DNA from: an uncultured Chloroflexales bacterium
GTDB taxonomy: Bacteria; Chloroflexota; Chloroflexia; Chloroflexales; Chloroflexaceae
NCBI GenBank assembly: GCA_937918935.1
Contig: CAKZSI010000005.1
Span: 1 to 64,000, forward strand
Direction of reading: 5' to 3'
Length of the DNA stretch: 64,000 nt
The position numbers were made by a program, and so were the translations under genes. The notes beneath the pieces were generated by a model, which did not search any database, was not told where the DNA came from, and worked only from the letters and a program-made list of their open reading frames with translations. Shown here piece after piece: positions 63,423 to 64,000 of this stretch (its first letter is position 1; each line of letters begins with the position of its first letter).

Positions 63423-63524
63423 GGGATGATGCAACCGGCGCAAGCTCCAGAATCCAGGTTTGCCTCCTCGGGCGGCGCAGCCGCCCCACACCCCGCCGCT
63501 GGAGGCGAACGTTGCATCAGTCCC
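63423..63524 (+). promoter_or_regulatory. Three-tier hairpin in the argG leader
   Basis: The outer stem pairs GGGATGATGCAAC (63423-63435) with GTTGCATCA (63511-63519) and TCCC (63521-63524). The middle stem pairs GTTTGCCTCC (63458-63467) with GGAGGCGAAC (63501-63510). The inner stem pairs GGGCGGC (63470-63476) with GCCGCCC (63480-63486). An alternative pairing, CTCCAG (63445-63450) with CTGGAG (63499-63504), competes with the middle stem. It ends about 85 nt before the argG start. Confidence 0.55.
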
Positions 63525-63609
63525 GGGCTGTGGAACGCCTGCTTCCGAACCAGGGCGCGTGAGCGCCGCGACTGCGGCGCTTCGCGCGGAGTGAACAGCG
63601 AGGTACGCG

Positions 63610-64000
63610 ATGGCGAAGGGCGAAGTGAAAAAAGTCGTGCTGGCCTACTCGGGCGGTCTGGATACGTCGGTGATCGTGCCGTGGCTGCGCGAGAACTATG
63701 GCTGCGAGGTAATCTGTTTCTGTGCCGACGTGGGGCAGGGCGAAGATCTGGCGGGCCTGGAGGAGAAGGCGCTCAAGAGCGGCGCCAGCAAGCTCATCGT
63801 GCGCGATCTGCGCGAGGAGTTCCTGCGCGAGTATGTGCTGCCCACGATGCAGGCGGGCGCGATCTACGAGCGCAAGTATTTGCTGGGTACCTCGATGGCC
63901 CGCCCGATTATCGCTAAGCACCAGGTGGCCGTGGCCGAGGCCGAGGGGGCCGATGCGGTCGCCCACGGGGCCACCGGTAAGGGCAATGACCAGGTGCGCT
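63610..64000 (+). CDS. argG: Argininosuccinate synthase (N-terminal part, runs off the window)
   Basis: It joins citrulline and aspartate with ATP, the penultimate step of arginine synthesis. The first 130 codons are present: the ATP-pyrophosphatase P-loop [18 protein letters not shown], then [31 protein letters not shown] and [12 protein letters not shown], all diagnostic. ATG 63610 follows GAGG at a suitable distance. The rest of the gene lies beyond 64000. It is preceded by the leader described at 63130-63524. Confidence 0.97.
   Translation, partial: MAKGEVKKVVLAYSGGLDTSVIVPWLRENYGCEVICFCADVGQGEDLAGLEEKALKSGASKLIVRDLREEFLREYVLPTMQAGAIYERKYLLGTSMARPIIAKHQVAVAEAEGADAVAHGATGKGNDQVR

Noticed and set aside
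63165-63609. T-box riboswitch upstream of argG
   Set aside because: The conserved T-box antiterminator sequence is not found; the arrangement fits a leader-peptide attenuator better.

Overview
The window is GC-rich DNA, densely packed with genes on both strands. Its gene set points to Chloroflexota, probably class Chloroflexia (Roseiflexus/Chloroflexus/Kouleothrix-like). The reasons are a two-subunit class III PHA synthase (phaC/phaE), a gnd-zwf-opcA cluster, a TrmB-family regulator in a bacterium, a bacterial expansin, a TgpA-like transglutaminase, and many short palindromic repeats between genes. No rRNA or tRNA gene is present, so the taxonomy is inference.

Layout from the left. 0-3.5 kb: a palindromic repeat array, then secA. 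3.5-7.7 kb (minus): a small membrane protein and the oxidative pentose-phosphate cluster gnd-zwf-opcA. 8.2-11.8 kb: an FdhF/YdeP-type molybdoenzyme, a 61-aa membrane protein and a canonical fdhD. 12-17.5 kb (minus): hsp20, an expansin-like secreted protein, pepF and two crotonase genes. 18.3-26.2 kb: an MHS-family transporter, then a membrane formate dehydrogenase operon (alpha, beta, gamma, fdhE and a second, atypical fdhD). 26.4-32.9 kb: flavin reductase, a membrane protein, an S9 peptidase, a THUMP methyltransferase, an M20 hydrolase and a lone cyclic-nucleotide-binding protein. 33-36 kb (minus): a riboflavin operon behind an FMN riboswitch, encoding a RibD reductase domain, RibE and an in-frame RibB-RibH fusion. 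36-42.5 kb: a large polytopic (GT-C-like) protein, a CPBP protease and phaC-phaE. 42.8-45.6 kb: a P1B-type metal ATPase with its TrmB-like regulator and a clear promoter/operator. 46-50.8 kb: small membrane and secreted proteins and an RluA-type pseudouridine synthase. 51-58.2 kb: pncB, a PLP decarboxylase, lpdA and a Ktr/Trk potassium system. 58.7-61.8 kb: tatD and a TgpA-like transglutaminase. 62-62.9 kb (minus): a PIN toxin with an antitoxin gene that carries a frameshift. 63.1-64 kb: argG, cut off by the window end, behind a leader of about 450 nt.

Functional themes are molybdenum/formate metabolism (two Mo-enzyme clusters, each with its own FdhD), carbon and energy storage (PHA synthase, pentose phosphate pathway, crotonases), cofactor synthesis (riboflavin, NAD) and ion homeostasis (K+, transition metal).

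The most interesting unlabelled structure is upstream of argG. A consensus promoter is followed by a Shine-Dalgarno-preceded 37-codon ORF with ten arginine codons, then four alternately complementary segments ending in a terminator-like hairpin. This is the layout of a ribosome-mediated attenuator responding to arginine. Other points of note are the RibB-RibH fusion, the FdhD paralogue lacking the CGxCG motif, the frameshifted antitoxin, and several families of dispersed palindromic repeats.
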